From Leptothrix discophora (GTDB lineage Bacteria > Pseudomonadota > Gammaproteobacteria > Burkholderiales > Burkholderiaceae_C), in the NCBI RefSeq assembly GCF_030705305.1, contig NZ_JAUZEE010000009.1:109636-173635 (forward strand): 64,000 nt of DNA. Direction: 5' to 3'. The notes beneath the pieces are model-generated. The model was not told where the DNA came from, made no database searches, and worked only from the letters and a program-made list of their open reading frames with translations. This document shows, piece after piece, positions 34,288 to 43,671 of the stretch. Within the stretch, counting starts at the first letter, position 1; each line of letters opens with the position of its first letter. The translations under genes and the position numbers were made by a program.

Positions 34288-35496
34288 ATGAGTGCAGACC
34301 GCAAGAGCAACCCCGGACCGGTGCTGGTGGCCGGGGGTGGCATCGGTGGCATCGCCGCCGCGCTGGCGCTGACGCGACAGGGCTTCGATGTGCAGGTGCT
34401 GGAGCAGGCGCCGCAGCTCGGCGAGATCGGCGCGGGCATCCAGCTCGGGCCGAACGCCTTCTCGGCCTTCGACGCGCTGGGCGTCGGCCCGCAGGCGCGC
34501 AGCCGGGCGGTCTACACCGACTTCATGGTCATGCACGACGCGGTCGACGAGTACCAGGTCGGCAAGATCCCGACCGGCGAGGCCTTCCTGAAGCGCTTCG
34601 GCAACCCCTACGCGGTGATCCACCGGGCCGACGTGCACCTGTCGCTGCTCGAAGGCGCGCAGGCCAGCGACCGCATCCAGGTCCGCACCTCCACGCAGGT
34701 CCAGTCGGTCGAGCAGGACGAGTCCGGCGTGACCGTGATCGACCAGCACGGCGAGCGCCACCGCGGCATCGCGCTGATCGGCGCGGACGGCGTCAAGTCG
34801 GCCGTGCGCCGGCAGTACGTGGGCGACGAGGCGCGCGTGTCGGGCCACGTGGTCTACCGCGCCGTGGTCGACAAGGCCGACTTCCCCGAGGACCTGCGCT
34901 GGAACGCCGCCAGCATCTGGGTCGGCCCGAACTGCCACCTGGTCCACTACCCGCTGCGCGGCGGCGAGCAGTACAACGTGGTCGTGACCTTCCACAGCCG
35001 CCAGGTCGAGCAGTGGAGCGTCACCGAGGGCAGCCGCGAGGAGGTGCAGAGCTACTTCACCGGCATCAGCCCGCGCGCCCGCCAGCTGATCGACCTGCCG
35101 AAGTCGTGGAAACGCTGGGCCACCGCCGACCGCGAGCCGATCGGCCAATGGACCTACGGCCGCGCGACGCTGCTGGGCGACGCCGCCCACCCGACGCTGC
35201 AGTACCTGGCCCAGGGCGCCTGCATGGCGCTGGAAGACGCGGTGACGCTGGGCGAGGCCCTGCGCGTGCGCGGCAACGACTTCGCCCAGGCCTTCGACCT
35301 CTACCAGCGCTCGCGCGTGGCCCGCACCGCGCGCATCGTGCTGTCGGCCCGCGAGATGGGCCGGATCTTCCATGCCAAGGGCGTCGAACGGCTGGTCCGC
35401 AACGACCTCTGGCGCGGCCGCAGCGCCGATCGTTTCTACGATGCGATGGAATGGCTCTACGGCTGGAAGGTCGAGAACTGCCTGGCCTCGGCTTGA
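34288..35496 (+). CDS. 3-hydroxybenzoate 6-hydroxylase (FAD monooxygenase)
   Basis: Single-component flavin monooxygenase of 402 residues, predicted to convert 3-hydroxybenzoate to gentisate with NADH and O2. It has the FAD-binding GGGIGG (residues 16-21), the DG motif (LIGADGVKSAVRR) and the GD motif (LLGDAAHPTLQYLAQGACMA). Context fixes the substrate class, because gentisate dioxygenase follows at 37 nt. A salicylate 5-hydroxylase role is unlikely, as that enzyme is multicomponent. GAGAGGA lies before the ATG at 34288; an in-frame ATG at 34213 falls inside the palindrome and is rejected. Confidence 0.88.
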   Translation: MSADRKSNPGPVLVAGGGIGGIAAALALTRQGFDVQVLEQAPQLGEIGAGIQLGPNAFSAFDALGVGPQARSRAVYTDFMVMHDAVDEYQVGKIPTGEAFLKRFGNPYAVIHRADVHLSLLEGAQASDRIQVRTSTQVQSVEQDESGVTVIDQHGERHRGIALIGADGVKSAVRRQYVGDEARVSGHVVYRAVVDKADFPEDLRWNAASIWVGPNCHLVHYPLRGGEQYNVVVTFHSRQVEQWSVTEGSREEVQSYFTGISPRARQLIDLPKSWKRWATADREPIGQWTYGRATLLGDAAHPTLQYLAQGACMALEDAVTLGEALRVRGNDFAQAFDLYQRSRVARTARIVLSAREMGRIFHAKGVERLVRNDLWRGRSADRFYDAMEWLYGWKVENCLASA

Positions 35497-35533
35497 GCCG
35501 CTCGCGTCTGCTTGAAGAACACAGGACACACCC

Positions 35534-36583
35534 ATGAATGACCTCGGCCGACTCGAAGACCTGCCGCCGGAGTACGTCGCCAAGCTGCGCGAACTCAACC
35601 TCGTGCCGCTGTGGCCCAGCCTGCGCGGCGTGCTGCCGCCGGGCAAGCCGCGCCCGAACACGCGCGCCACGCACTGGCCCTACGCGACGCTCAAGCCGCT
35701 GCTGCTGGAAGCCGGCGAGCTGACGCCGATCGAGAAGGCCGAGCGCCGCGTGCTGGTGCTGGCCAACCCCGGCCACGGCCTGGACAAGATGCAGGCCAGC
35801 GCCGCGATGTACCTCGGCATGCAGCTGCTGCTGCCGGGCGAGTGGGCGCCGTCGCACCGCCACACGCCCAACGCGGTGCGCATGGTGGTCGAAGGCGAGG
35901 GCGCCTGGACGACGGTGGACGGCGAGCAATGCCCCATGTCGCGCGGCGACCTGATCCTGACCCCGACCGGCCTGTGGCACGAGCACGGCCACGACGGCGA
36001 CCAGCCGGTGGTCTGGCTCGACGTGCTGGACCTGCCGCTGGTCTATTACATGGAGGCTTCGTACCACGTCAACGGCGAGCGCCAGGGCGTCTCGCCCAGC
36101 CGCGGCGACCGGGCCTACGCGCGTGCCGGCATCGTGCCGATGCCGGTGTTCGAGCGCAGCCGCAAGGCCTACCCGATGCTGCGCTACCCCTGGGTCCAGG
36201 CGCGTGCGGCGCTGGCGTCGCTGGCGGAGGACCAGCCGGACCTGGAGACGGTCCAGATCGGCTACGTCAACCCCGAGACCGGCGAGGCGGCCGAGAACAT
36301 CCTCGGCTTCTACGCGCTGATGCTGCGACCGGGCCAGACGCTGCGGCTGCCGGCGCGCTCGCCGGCGATGGTCTTCCACCTGATCGAGGCCGCCGCCGGT
36401 GCGACCGTCACGGTCGGCTGCGAGGACCAGGCCTTCGCGCTGGCCGAGGCCGACACCGCCTGCGTGCCGGGCTATGTGCCGATCACGCTAGGCAACACCA
36501 GTGCCGATGCGCCGGCCTTCCTCTTCATCGCCGACGAGAGCCCGCTGCACCGCAAGCTGGGCGTCTACGAGGTGCGCGCCTGA
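35534..36583 (+). CDS. gtdA: Gentisate 1,2-dioxygenase
   Basis: Bicupin Fe(II) ring-cleavage enzyme turning gentisate into maleylpyruvate. 349 residues, the usual length. The N-terminal cupin supplies the metal triad His108, His110 (PSHRHTPNAVR) and His149 (TGLWHEHGH). The C-terminal cupin (about 260-345) lacks such a set. It is the second gene of the operon and is followed after 87 bases by the hydrolase. Confidence 0.94.
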   Translation: MNDLGRLEDLPPEYVAKLRELNLVPLWPSLRGVLPPGKPRPNTRATHWPYATLKPLLLEAGELTPIEKAERRVLVLANPGHGLDKMQASAAMYLGMQLLLPGEWAPSHRHTPNAVRMVVEGEGAWTTVDGEQCPMSRGDLILTPTGLWHEHGHDGDQPVVWLDVLDLPLVYYMEASYHVNGERQGVSPSRGDRAYARAGIVPMPVFERSRKAYPMLRYPWVQARAALASLAEDQPDLETVQIGYVNPETGEAAENILGFYALMLRPGQTLRLPARSPAMVFHLIEAAAGATVTVGCEDQAFALAEADTACVPGYVPITLGNTSADAPAFLFIADESPLHRKLGVYEVRA

Positions 36584-36670
36584 GGCGTCCGAGCGACCTT
36601 TCCGGGCCGGCAGGCCGATACGTTTGCCCGCCAGCCTGGCCCTTCTTCCCGATCCAACCTGCCTGACACC

Positions 36671-37372
36671 ATGACCACCTACCTCTGGAACCCGCCCCCC
36701 GTCGCCTCGCTGCCGGTGCGTGGCACCGACCAGCGCGCGCCCGTGAACCGCCTGTTCTTCGTCGGCCGCAACTACCACGCGCACGCCATCGAGATGGGCA
36801 AGCCGGTCGACAAGTCGGTCGAGCGCCCGTTCTACTTCACCAAGTCGCCGTCGACGCTGGTCGAGTCCGGCGCGACCGTGGCCTACCCCAGCGAGACCCA
36901 CAACTACCACCACGAGATGGAACTCGTGGTGGTGCTCGGCAAGGGCGGCTTCCGCGTCAAGGCCGAGGATGCGCATGAGCTGATCTTCGGCTACGCCTGC
37001 GGCCTGGACATGACCCGCCGCGACCTGCAGCTGGTGGCACGCGACAAGGGCCGCCCCTGGTCGCTGGGCAAGGACGTCGAGGGATCGTCGGTCTGCAGCG
37101 AGATCGTGCCGATGCCCGGCGTGGTGCTGGAACGCGGGGCGATCTCGCTGACCGTCAACGGCCAGCCGCGCCAGTCGTCCGACCTCGACAAGCTGATCTG
37201 GAACCTGCGCGAGATCGTGGCCGACCTGTCGCTGTTCTATCACCTGCAGGCCGGCGACGTGATCTACACCGGCACGCCCGAAGGCGTCGGCCCGGTCGTC
37301 GCGGGTGACCGCATCGACGGCCAGATCGAGGGCGTCGGCAGCATCGCGCTGCACGTCGGCCCGGCGGCCTGA
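36671..37372 (+). CDS. nagK: Fumarylpyruvate hydrolase (FAH family)
   Basis: Splits fumarylpyruvate to fumarate and pyruvate, the last step of the gentisate route. 233 residues; metal-binding acids are in NYHHEMELVVVLG and in YACGLDMTRRDLQ; the tail GDVIYTGTPEGVGPVVAGD is typical. FAH proteins also act on other diketo acids, but the neighbours make fumarylpyruvate the best choice. Confidence 0.92.
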   Translation: MTTYLWNPPPVASLPVRGTDQRAPVNRLFFVGRNYHAHAIEMGKPVDKSVERPFYFTKSPSTLVESGATVAYPSETHNYHHEMELVVVLGKGGFRVKAEDAHELIFGYACGLDMTRRDLQLVARDKGRPWSLGKDVEGSSVCSEIVPMPGVVLERGAISLTVNGQPRQSSDLDKLIWNLREIVADLSLFYHLQAGDVIYTGTPEGVGPVVAGDRIDGQIEGVGSIALHVGPAA

Positions 37373-37391
37373 GCGCGGTGCGTCGCACGCC

Positions 37392-38033
37392 ATGAAGCTG
37401 CACAACTTCTTCCGCAGTGGCACCTCGCATCGGCTGCGCATCGCCCTGAACCTGAAGGGCCTCGCGCCCGACTACGTCGCGGTCGACCTGCGCACCGAAG
37501 AGCACCTGGGCGCGGCCTTTCAGGCACTCAACCCGCAGGCGCTGGTGCCGGCGCTCGAACTCGACGGCGGCGAGGTGCTGATCCAGTCGCCCGCGATCAT
37601 CGAGTGGCTGGAGGAGGTCCATCCCGAGCCGCCGCTGCTGCCGCCTGAGCCGCTGGCCCGGGCGCGGGTCCGGGCGCTGGCGGCGATCGTCGGCTGCGAC
37701 ATCCACCCCATCAACAACCGACGCATCCTCGAAGAACTGCGCCACGGCTTCGGCGCTGACGAGGCCCGCATCAACGCCTGGTGCGCGCGCTGGATCTCGG
37801 CAGGCTTCGACGCCATCGAGGCGCTGCTCGCGGCCGACACCACGCGCGGGGCCTACTGCTGCGGCGACACGCCGACGCTGGCCGATGTCTACCTGGTCCC
37901 GCAGGTGGAAAGCGCCCGGCGCTTCAAGGTCGACCTGTCGCGCTGGCCGGCCATCGCGGCCGTCGACGCGGCCTGTGGCCGGCTCGATGCCTTTGCCCTG
38001 GCGGCGCCGTCCCGCCAGCCCGACGCGGGCTGA
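37392..38033 (+). CDS. nagL: Maleylpyruvate isomerase (zeta-type glutathione transferase)
   Basis: Glutathione-dependent isomerase that turns maleylpyruvate into fumarylpyruvate. 213 residues; N-terminal thioredoxin-like domain with the zeta-class motif FRSGTSHRLRIALNLKG (Ser and Arg bind glutathione), followed by the helical domain with NNRRILEEL. It starts 19 bases after the hydrolase gene. The presence of an isomerase means ring-fission product is processed through the fumarylpyruvate branch. Confidence 0.92.
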   Translation: MKLHNFFRSGTSHRLRIALNLKGLAPDYVAVDLRTEEHLGAAFQALNPQALVPALELDGGEVLIQSPAIIEWLEEVHPEPPLLPPEPLARARVRALAAIVGCDIHPINNRRILEELRHGFGADEARINAWCARWISAGFDAIEALLAADTTRGAYCCGDTPTLADVYLVPQVESARRFKVDLSRWPAIAAVDAACGRLDAFALAAPSRQPDAG

Positions 38034-38182
38034 GGCCTCGCGCGTTTCCGTCCCCTCGGGCGCCGTGCGCCCGAAGTGTCTGATCCTGGCCAGCCTTGCC
38101 AGACACTGGCGCGCTGCCGCATGCCCACTCGCCGATGCCTTGTGCCTGCTCAAGGCGGCCCGATTCCTGGAGTCCTTCCTTC

Positions 38183-38710
38183 ATGCAAGAAAACCTGTCC
38201 TCGGACCTGCCGCCCGGCACGGTGCTGAGTGCCTATGGCCAGACGCTGCGCGCCGTGTCCAAGGTGCTGGCGCTGCTCGGCGGCCTCGTGTTCATCGGCC
38301 TTGTGCTGATGTCCATCGTCTCCATCGTCGGCCGCAAGGTCGCCTCCGCGCCGGTGCCTGGCGACGTCGAGCTGCTGCAGATGTGCGCGGCCTTCGCCTC
38401 GGCCAGCTTCTTCGCCTGGTGCCACCTGAACCACGGTGACGTCAAGGTCGACTTCTTCACCCAGAAGCTGGCCGAGGGCACGGTCCGCAAGCTCGATGCT
38501 TTCGGCTCGCTGCTGGTCGCCGTCTTCGGTGCGGCCGTTGCCTGGCGCAGCGCGGTCGGTGCGCTGAACCTGCTGGAGTACCAGGAGACCTCGCCCATCC
38601 TCGGCCTGCCGGTCTGGGTCGCGCAGGCGCTGATGGTGCCGGGCTTCGTCGTGCTCACGCTCGCGGGCCTTTACATGGCCGTTCGTCAATGGAAGGGGCA
38701 TGCGGCATGA
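38183..38710 (+). CDS. dctQ: TRAP transporter small membrane subunit (DctQ type)
   Basis: A 175-residue membrane protein with four hydrophobic segments, the usual DctQ layout (VLALLGGLVFIGLVLMSIV, then FFAWCHLNHGDVKVDFFTQ). It pairs with the large subunit encoded downstream. The ATG at 38183 gives a short cytoplasmic N-terminus. Placed after the gentisate genes on the same strand, the transporter probably imports 3-hydroxybenzoate or a related aromatic acid; this is inference. Confidence 0.9.
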   Translation: MQENLSSDLPPGTVLSAYGQTLRAVSKVLALLGGLVFIGLVLMSIVSIVGRKVASAPVPGDVELLQMCAAFASASFFAWCHLNHGDVKVDFFTQKLAEGTVRKLDAFGSLLVAVFGAAVAWRSAVGALNLLEYQETSPILGLPVWVAQALMVPGFVVLTLAGLYMAVRQWKGHAA

Positions 38711-38720
38711 GCCCACGTAC

Positions 38721-38764
38721 GGCCGCCCCGAAGGGGGCTCGCACCGCAGTGCAAAGCACGGAGG
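38721..38764 (+). repeat. GC-rich palindromic repeat, copy 1
   Basis: Between the dctQ stop and the dctM ribosome binding site lies CCCCGAAGGGGGCT followed by CGCACCGCAGTGCAAAGC. Its core, read on the minus strand as AGCCCCCTTCGGGG, matches the core of three other copies at 42.5, 43.2 and 45.4 kb. Short elements of this kind are common between genes in Comamonadaceae. Confidence 0.65.
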
Positions 38765-38771
38765 TTTCCAA

Positions 38772-40103
38772 ATGAGCGGTATCGCCACGGGAGGGCTGAT
38801 CTTCGCGGCCCTGATGGTTCTCCTCGTCATCCGCGTGCCCATCGGCATCGCGATGTTCATGGCCGGCTCGGGCGGCTACCTCGCGCTCAGTGGCTTCGAC
38901 AGCGTGCCGCTGCTGGCCTCGCTGAAGAACCTGGCCTATGCACGGCTGTCGAACTACGACCTGGTCGTGATTCCGCTGTTCCTGCTGATGGGCCAGTTCG
39001 CCACGCATGGCGGCCTCAGCCGCAGCCTGTTCCGCTTCGTCAGCGCCTTCATGGGCCACAAGCGCGGCGGCATCGCGATGGCCTCGATCGGTGCCTGCGC
39101 CGGCTTCGGCGCGATCTGCGGCTCGTCGCTGGCGACCGCCGCGACCATGGGTCAGGTGGCGCTGCCCGAACTGAAGCGACACGGCTACTCCGGTGCGCTC
39201 GCCACCGGGGCGCTGGCCGCCGGCGGCACGCTGGGCATCATGATCCCGCCGTCGGTGCCGCTGGTGATCTACGCGATCCTCACGCAGGAATCGATCGGCA
39301 AGTTGTTCATGGCGGCGGTCCTGCCGGGCCTGATCGCGATGGTCGGCTACATGGTCGTGATCCAGATCATCGTGCGCCTGAACCCCGCAGCCGGCCCGGC
39401 CGGCGAGCCGGTGCCTTGGCCCCAGCGCATCAAGGCGATGCTGGAGGTGCTGCCGGTGCTGCTGGTCTTCGTGGTCGTGATCGTCGGCATCTACGGTGGC
39501 TGGGCCAACCCGACCGAGGCCGCAGCGATCGGCGCGGCGGCCTGCGGCGTGCTGGCGGTGCTGCGCGGGGGCATGCGGCTTCAGGGCATCCTCGACAGCG
39601 CGCTGGGCACCGCCAGCGCCACCGCGATGATCTTCCTGGTGCTGCTGGGCGCGGACATGCTCAACACCGCGCTGGCCCTGTCGCAGATGCCGGCCGAGCT
39701 GGCCGCCTGGGTCCAGTCCAGCGGCGCGCCGCCGCTGCTGGTGATGACCGCGATCCTGTTGATCTACATCTTCCTCGGCTGCGTGATGGACAGCCTGGCC
39801 ATGATCCTGCTGACCATCCCGATCTTCTACCCGGTCGTCATGGGCCTGGACTTCTGGGGCCTGGCGCCGGTCGACAAGAGCATCTGGTTCGGCATCCTCG
39901 CGCTGATGGTGGTGGAGATCGGCCTGGTCCATCCGCCCGTGGGCATGAACGTCTACATCATCAACCGGCTGGCCAAGGACGTGCCGCTGACCGAGACCTT
40001 CAAGGGCGTGATGCCCTTCCTGGCCTCGGACCTGATCCGCATCGTCGTGCTGCTGTTCTTCCCGACCTTGTCGCTGTATCTGGTCAACACCTTCGGCGGC
40101 TGA
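38772..40103 (+). CDS. dctM: TRAP transporter large membrane subunit (DctM type)
   Basis: A 443-residue permease subunit with about 12 membrane segments and family motifs such as GAICGSSLATAATMGQVALP, LGIMIPPSVPLVIYAI and GCVMDSLAMILLTIPIFYPV. The start at 38772 is chosen because GGAGGT lies six bases upstream; the earlier in-frame ATG at 38700 would translate the palindromic repeat. The gene follows dctQ by 61 bases, most of it the repeat. Confidence 0.93.
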   Translation: MSGIATGGLIFAALMVLLVIRVPIGIAMFMAGSGGYLALSGFDSVPLLASLKNLAYARLSNYDLVVIPLFLLMGQFATHGGLSRSLFRFVSAFMGHKRGGIAMASIGACAGFGAICGSSLATAATMGQVALPELKRHGYSGALATGALAAGGTLGIMIPPSVPLVIYAILTQESIGKLFMAAVLPGLIAMVGYMVVIQIIVRLNPAAGPAGEPVPWPQRIKAMLEVLPVLLVFVVVIVGIYGGWANPTEAAAIGAAACGVLAVLRGGMRLQGILDSALGTASATAMIFLVLLGADMLNTALALSQMPAELAAWVQSSGAPPLLVMTAILLIYIFLGCVMDSLAMILLTIPIFYPVVMGLDFWGLAPVDKSIWFGILALMVVEIGLVHPPVGMNVYIINRLAKDVPLTETFKGVMPFLASDLIRIVVLLFFPTLSLYLVNTFGG

Positions 40104-40144
40104 ACGTTGTTCCTGCCATCCACCTCTTCCACAGGAGACCTCCC

Positions 40145-41191
40145 ATGAATGCACGCCGTTCCCTGATGTCCGCTGCCGCGGTCGCTGCCCTGAGCCTGAT
40201 GAGCGCGGCTGCCGCGCAGGCCCAGCAGGTGGTGCTCAAGGTGCACCACTTCCTGCCGTCGACCTCGAACGTGCAGGTCAACCTGATCCAGCCCTGGTGC
40301 GACAAGATCGCCAAGGAATCGGGCGACAAGCTCAAGTGCCAGATCTACCCGGCGATGACGCTGGGCGGCACCCCGCCGCAGCTGTTCGACCAGGCCCGCG
40401 ACGGCGTGGCCGACATCGTCTGGACCATCCCGACCTACTCGGCTGGCCGCTTCACCCGGAGCGAGGTCTTCGAGCTGCCTTTCTTCACCCGCAGTGCCAA
40501 GGGTTCGAGCCAGGCCTACTGGACCTACGTGCAGAAGAACGCGCTGGACGAATACCGTGGCGTCAAGCCGCTGTGGCTGCACACCAATGACGGCTCGTCC
40601 TTCCACCTCGCCAACCCGAAGGGCGTGACGAAGCTGGAAGACCTCAAGGGCCTGAAGATCCGCGCCGCCACGCGCCTGAACTCGCGCATGCTGGCGGCGC
40701 TCGGTGCCACCCCGGTGCAGATGCCGCTGCCGGCGGTGCCCGAGTCGATCAGCAAGGGCGTGATCGACGGCGCGATGGTGCCGTGGGAAGGCGTGCCGAC
40801 CGTCAAGCTGCACGAGATCGCCAAGAGCCACCTCGACGTGCCGGCCGGCCAGCTGAAGTTCGCCAACTCGCTGTTCGCCTTCGTGATGAACCAGGGCAAG
40901 TACAACAGCCTGAGCCCGGAGCTGAAGAAGGTCATCGACGACAACAGCGGCCTGGCCACCTCGGCCTGGGCCGGCGAGACCGGCTTCGACCGCGTCGTGC
41001 CGGGCAACCACAAGCTGTCGGGCGACCGCGGCAATGCGCTGCTCAAGCTCGATGCGACCGAGTACGCCCGCTGGGTCAAGGCCAGCGAGAACGTCGACGA
41101 CGAGTGGGTCAAGGAAGTCGGCGCCAAGGGCGCCAACGGCAAGGCCCTGCTGGACGACGCCCGCGCGCTGATCAACCAGTTCGACAAGTGA
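40145..41191 (+). CDS. dctP: TRAP transporter solute-binding protein (DctP type)
   Basis: Periplasmic receptor of 348 residues with a Sec signal peptide (cleavage near AAAAQAQ, about residue 27). It has the conserved arginine for carboxylates in LKGLKIRAATRLNSRML, plus PAVPESISKGVIDGAMVPWE. AGGAGA precedes the ATG. It is the last gene of the operon, followed by a strong terminator. The ligand is most likely an aromatic carboxylate given the neighbours. Confidence 0.93.
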   Translation: MNARRSLMSAAAVAALSLMSAAAAQAQQVVLKVHHFLPSTSNVQVNLIQPWCDKIAKESGDKLKCQIYPAMTLGGTPPQLFDQARDGVADIVWTIPTYSAGRFTRSEVFELPFFTRSAKGSSQAYWTYVQKNALDEYRGVKPLWLHTNDGSSFHLANPKGVTKLEDLKGLKIRAATRLNSRMLAALGATPVQMPLPAVPESISKGVIDGAMVPWEGVPTVKLHEIAKSHLDVPAGQLKFANSLFAFVMNQGKYNSLSPELKKVIDDNSGLATSAWAGETGFDRVVPGNHKLSGDRGNALLKLDATEYARWVKASENVDDEWVKEVGAKGANGKALLDDARALINQFDK

Positions 41192-41230
41192 TGGCCTGAT
41201 CCGCCCTGCACGGGCGATCGGCATGACCCG

Positions 41231-41260
41231 AGGCCCCTGCCGGTGACGGCAGGGGCCTCT
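41231..41260 (+). terminator. Intrinsic terminator after the TRAP operon
   Basis: GAGGCCCCTGCCG, loop GTGA, CGGCAGGGGCCTC: a perfect 13-pair stem followed by TTGCCTT. It separates the plus-strand gentisate/TRAP operon from the convergent end of the meta-cleavage operon and may stop both. Confidence 0.85.
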
Positions 41261-41290
41261 TGCCTTCAGCCGGGTCTGTTCGAGGTCGCG

Positions 41291-41482
41291 TCAGCGCCCC
41301 AGATCCTTCGCGCTGACCCCGGCGATGCCCCAGTTCTGCTTCGGGACGTCCTGGATCCAGACGCGGATGGTTTCCTTGGGCGCACCGACCGCCTCGTGCA
41401 GGGCTTCGGTGACCTTCTCGATCACGGCGCGCTTCTGGTCCTCGGTGCGGCCTTCGAGCATGTAGATCTGGGCGAATGGCAT
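41291..41482 (-). CDS. dmpI: 4-oxalocrotonate tautomerase
   Basis: A 63-residue tautomerase. After Met removal the catalytic Pro1 is exposed (MPFAQIYMLEGR), with Arg11 and Arg39 of the active site present. The usual Phe50 is Trp (KQNWGIAG). It isomerises 2-hydroxymuconate to 2-oxo-3-hexenedioate in the oxidative branch of meta-cleavage. It is the last gene of the phenol operon, 29 bases after dmpG. Confidence 0.93.
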   Translation of the reverse strand: MPFAQIYMLEGRTEDQKRAVIEKVTEALHEAVGAPKETIRVWIQDVPKQNWGIAGVSAKDLGR

Positions 41483-41511
41483 GGGTGGTCTTTCTTGTCT
41501 GGGGATGAGCT

Positions 41512-42633
41512 TCAAGCGGCCGATTTCAGCAGGCCGCGTTCGCGGGCCATCGTGATGGCGGTGTCCTCGATCATGTCCTCCTGGCCGCCGACCATCTTGC
41601 GACGGCCGAGCTCGACCAGGATGTCGCGCGCCGGCACGCCGTACTTGATCGACGCGCGCTTGGCGAACAGCAGGAAGCTGCCGTAGACGCCGGCATAGCC
41701 CAGCGTCAGCGCGTCGCGGTCGATGCGGATGGGGAAGTCCATGATGGGCACGACCAGGTCCTCGGCCACGTCCTGGATCTTCCAGACGTCCACGCCGGTG
41801 GCAATGCCCATGCGGTCGCAGACGGCCACCAGCACCTCCATCGGCGTGTTGCCCGCGCCGGCACCCAGGCCGGCGGCGGCGGCATCGATGCGGTTGGCGC
41901 CGACCTCGATCGCCGCGATCGAGTTGGCGATGCCCATGGCCAGGTTGTGATGGCCGTGGAAGCCCAGCTCGGTCTCGGGCTTGAGGGCGTCGCGCACGGC
42001 GCCCAGCCGGGCCTTGACGTCCTCGGGCAGCAGGTAGCCGGCCGAGTCGGTCACGTAGATGCAGTTGGCGCCGTAGCTCTCCATCAGCCGGGCCTGCCGG
42101 ACCAGCCCTTCCGGGCTGTTCATGTGGGCCATCATCAGAAAGCCGACCGTGTCCATGTCGAGCTTTCGGGCGGCGGTGATGTGCTGCTCGGAGACGTCGC
42201 CCTCGGTGCAGTGCGTGGCCACGCGGATGGTCCGCACGCCCAGGCCATGGGCCATCCTGAGGTGGTCGACCGTGCCGATGCCGGGGATCAGCAGCGCCGA
42301 CACCCGGGCCTTCCGGAGCAGCGGGATGACGGCGCCGAGGTAGTCCTCGTCGCTGTGGGCCGGGAAGCCGTAGTTGACCGAGCTGCCGCCCAGGCCGTCG
42401 CCGTGGGTGACCTCGATCAGCGGCACGCCGGCCGCGTCCAGGCCGCAGGCGATGGCCTTCATCTGTTCCAGCGACATCTGGTGGCGCTTCGGGTGCATGC
42501 CGTCGCGCAGGGTCATGTCGTGCAGGATGACGGCCCCCCGCCGTGCGGGTACGCCCAACGAAACCCCGAGGGGGTCTCGCCCGGCTTCGGGCGGCCGGGC
42601 GCCGGGCTCGTGAGGTGCGTTGTTCGCGGTCAT
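41512..42633 (-). CDS. dmpG: 4-hydroxy-2-oxovalerate aldolase with repeat-derived N-terminal insert
   Basis: Class II aldolase splitting 4-hydroxy-2-oxovalerate to pyruvate and acetaldehyde, normally tunnelling acetaldehyde to DmpF. 373 residues versus about 345 in the family. Core motifs are present: [43 protein letters not shown] and [12 protein letters not shown]. Before the first of these lie 37 residues instead of about ten, including [20 protein letters not shown]. These are the in-frame translation of a GC-rich palindromic repeat (42531-42612). The insert is away from the metal site but near the N-terminal strand, so the enzyme is probably still active. Confidence 0.93.
   Translation of the reverse strand: MTANNAPHEPGARPPEAGRDPLGVSLGVPARRGAVILHDMTLRDGMHPKRHQMSLEQMKAIACGLDAAGVPLIEVTHGDGLGGSSVNYGFPAHSDEDYLGAVIPLLRKARVSALLIPGIGTVDHLRMAHGLGVRTIRVATHCTEGDVSEQHITAARKLDMDTVGFLMMAHMNSPEGLVRQARLMESYGANCIYVTDSAGYLLPEDVKARLGAVRDALKPETELGFHGHHNLAMGIANSIAAIEVGANRIDAAAAGLGAGAGNTPMEVLVAVCDRMGIATGVDVWKIQDVAEDLVVPIMDFPIRIDRDALTLGYAGVYGSFLLFAKRASIKYGVPARDILVELGRRKMVGGQEDMIEDTAITMARERGLLKSAA
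42531..42612 (-). repeat. GC-rich palindromic repeat, copy 2, inside dmpG
   Basis: This segment of the dmpG 5' coding region contains ACCCCGAGGGGGT and two self-complementary stretches (CCGCCGTGCGGG and CGCCCGGCTTCGGGCG). It shares the CCCCGAGGGGG core with the other copies and adds about 27 codons without breaking the frame. Confidence 0.7.
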
Positions 42634-42644
42634 GCGGAATTCCT

Positions 42645-43649
42645 TCAGGCAATGGCGGAAGACTCGAGCACCAGCTCGCCGCTGAGCATCTGCTCGGCGA
42701 ACATCTCGGCGGTGCGGGCGGCGGCGGCGGTCATGATGTCGAGGTTGCCGGCGTACCGGGGCAGGTAGTCGCCCAGGCCTTCGACCTCCAGGAAGACGCT
42801 GACGCGATGGCCGTCGAACACGGGGCCGTTGACCAGCCGGTAGCCCGGCACGTACGTCTGCACCTCCTGGAGCATGGCGTGGATGCTGGCGGTGATGGCG
42901 GCCTGGTCGGGCTCGCCTTCGGTCAGGCAATGCACCGTGTCGCGCATGATCAGCGGCGGGTCGGCCGGGTTGATCACGATGATGGCCTTGCCCTTCTTCG
43001 CGCCGCCCACGCGCTCGACCGCGCCGGCCGTCGTGCGGGTGAACTCGTCGATGTTCTTGCGCGTGCCCGGGCCGACCGAGCGGCTGGAGACGGTGGCGAC
43101 GATCTCGCCGTAGGCCACCGGCTGCACGCGGCTGACCGCGGCCACCATCGGAATCGTCGCCTGCCCGCCGCACGTCACCATGTTCACGTTCATGGTCGAC
43201 AGGCCCCCAGGCTTGGCACGGCGTGCCTCGCCACCCCCCGAGGGGGCTGCGCCGTCTTGGGGACGGCCCTGCGACGGCGCGCCCACGAGCTTCAGGAGAT
43301 TGACCGGCGGCACGCAGTAGGGGCCGATTGCGGCCGGCGTCAGGTCGATCATCAGCGCGCCCTCGGCGTTGACCTTGCGCGAGTTCTCGGCATGCGCGTA
43401 GGCGCTGGTGGCGTCGAAGACGATCTGCACGCCGTCGGCCCGCATGTGCGGCACCAGGCCATCGACGCCGTCGGCGGTGGTCTTGATGCCCATATCGCGG
43501 GCGCGCTTGAGGCCGTCCGACTCGGGGTCGATGCCGACCATCCAGACGGGTTCCAGCACGGCGCTGCGCTGCAGCTTGGCGAGCAGGTCGGTGCCGATGT
43601 TGCCGGGCCCGATCAGGGCACAGCGGATCTTCTTCCGGTTCGTGTTCAT
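42645..43649 (-). CDS. dmpF: Acylating acetaldehyde dehydrogenase with internal repeat-derived insert
   Basis: Converts acetaldehyde to acetyl-CoA with NAD and CoA; partner of DmpG. 334 residues versus about 305 in the family. It has the NAD-binding start [14 protein letters not shown] and catalytic Cys160 in [15 protein letters not shown]. Residues about 121-152 ([16 protein letters not shown] and on) have no counterpart in the family and are encoded by a GC-rich palindromic repeat. In characterised relatives the catalytic cysteine is near position 131, so the shift of about 29 equals the insert. The frame is intact. Whether a 29-residue loop just before the active site is tolerated is unknown. 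Confidence 0.93.
   Translation of the reverse strand: MNTNRKKIRCALIGPGNIGTDLLAKLQRSAVLEPVWMVGIDPESDGLKRARDMGIKTTADGVDGLVPHMRADGVQIVFDATSAYAHAENSRKVNAEGALMIDLTPAAIGPYCVPPVNLLKLVGAPSQGRPQDGAAPSGGGEARRAKPGGLSTMNVNMVTCGGQATIPMVAAVSRVQPVAYGEIVATVSSRSVGPGTRKNIDEFTRTTAGAVERVGGAKKGKAIIVINPADPPLIMRDTVHCLTEGEPDQAAITASIHAMLQEVQTYVPGYRLVNGPVFDGHRVSVFLEVEGLGDYLPRYAGNLDIMTAAAARTAEMFAEQMLSGELVLESSAIA
43201..43283 (-). repeat. GC-rich palindromic repeat, copy 3, inside dmpF
   Basis: Within dmpF, CCCCCCGAGGGGGCTGCG is flanked by GGCTTGGCACGG/GCGTGCC and by CGTCTTGGGGACGG. The core is shared with the copy at 45388-45472 (minus-strand reading AGCCCCCTCGGGGGG). It is translated as about 29 Gly/Ala/Pro/Arg-rich residues. 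Confidence 0.75.
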
Positions 43650-43671
43650 GGGCATTCCAGGGGATCGGGGG

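Noticed and set aside
38700..38771. Upstream in-frame ATG of dctM overlapping dctQ
   Set aside because: It would translate the palindromic repeat; GGAGGT six bases before 38772 and the first membrane helix support the later start.
42531..43283. Extra segments in dmpG and dmpF as frameshifts or pseudogenes
   Set aside because: Both inserts keep the frame, flanking motifs and catalytic residues are intact, and gene ends are normal; treated as in-frame insertions.
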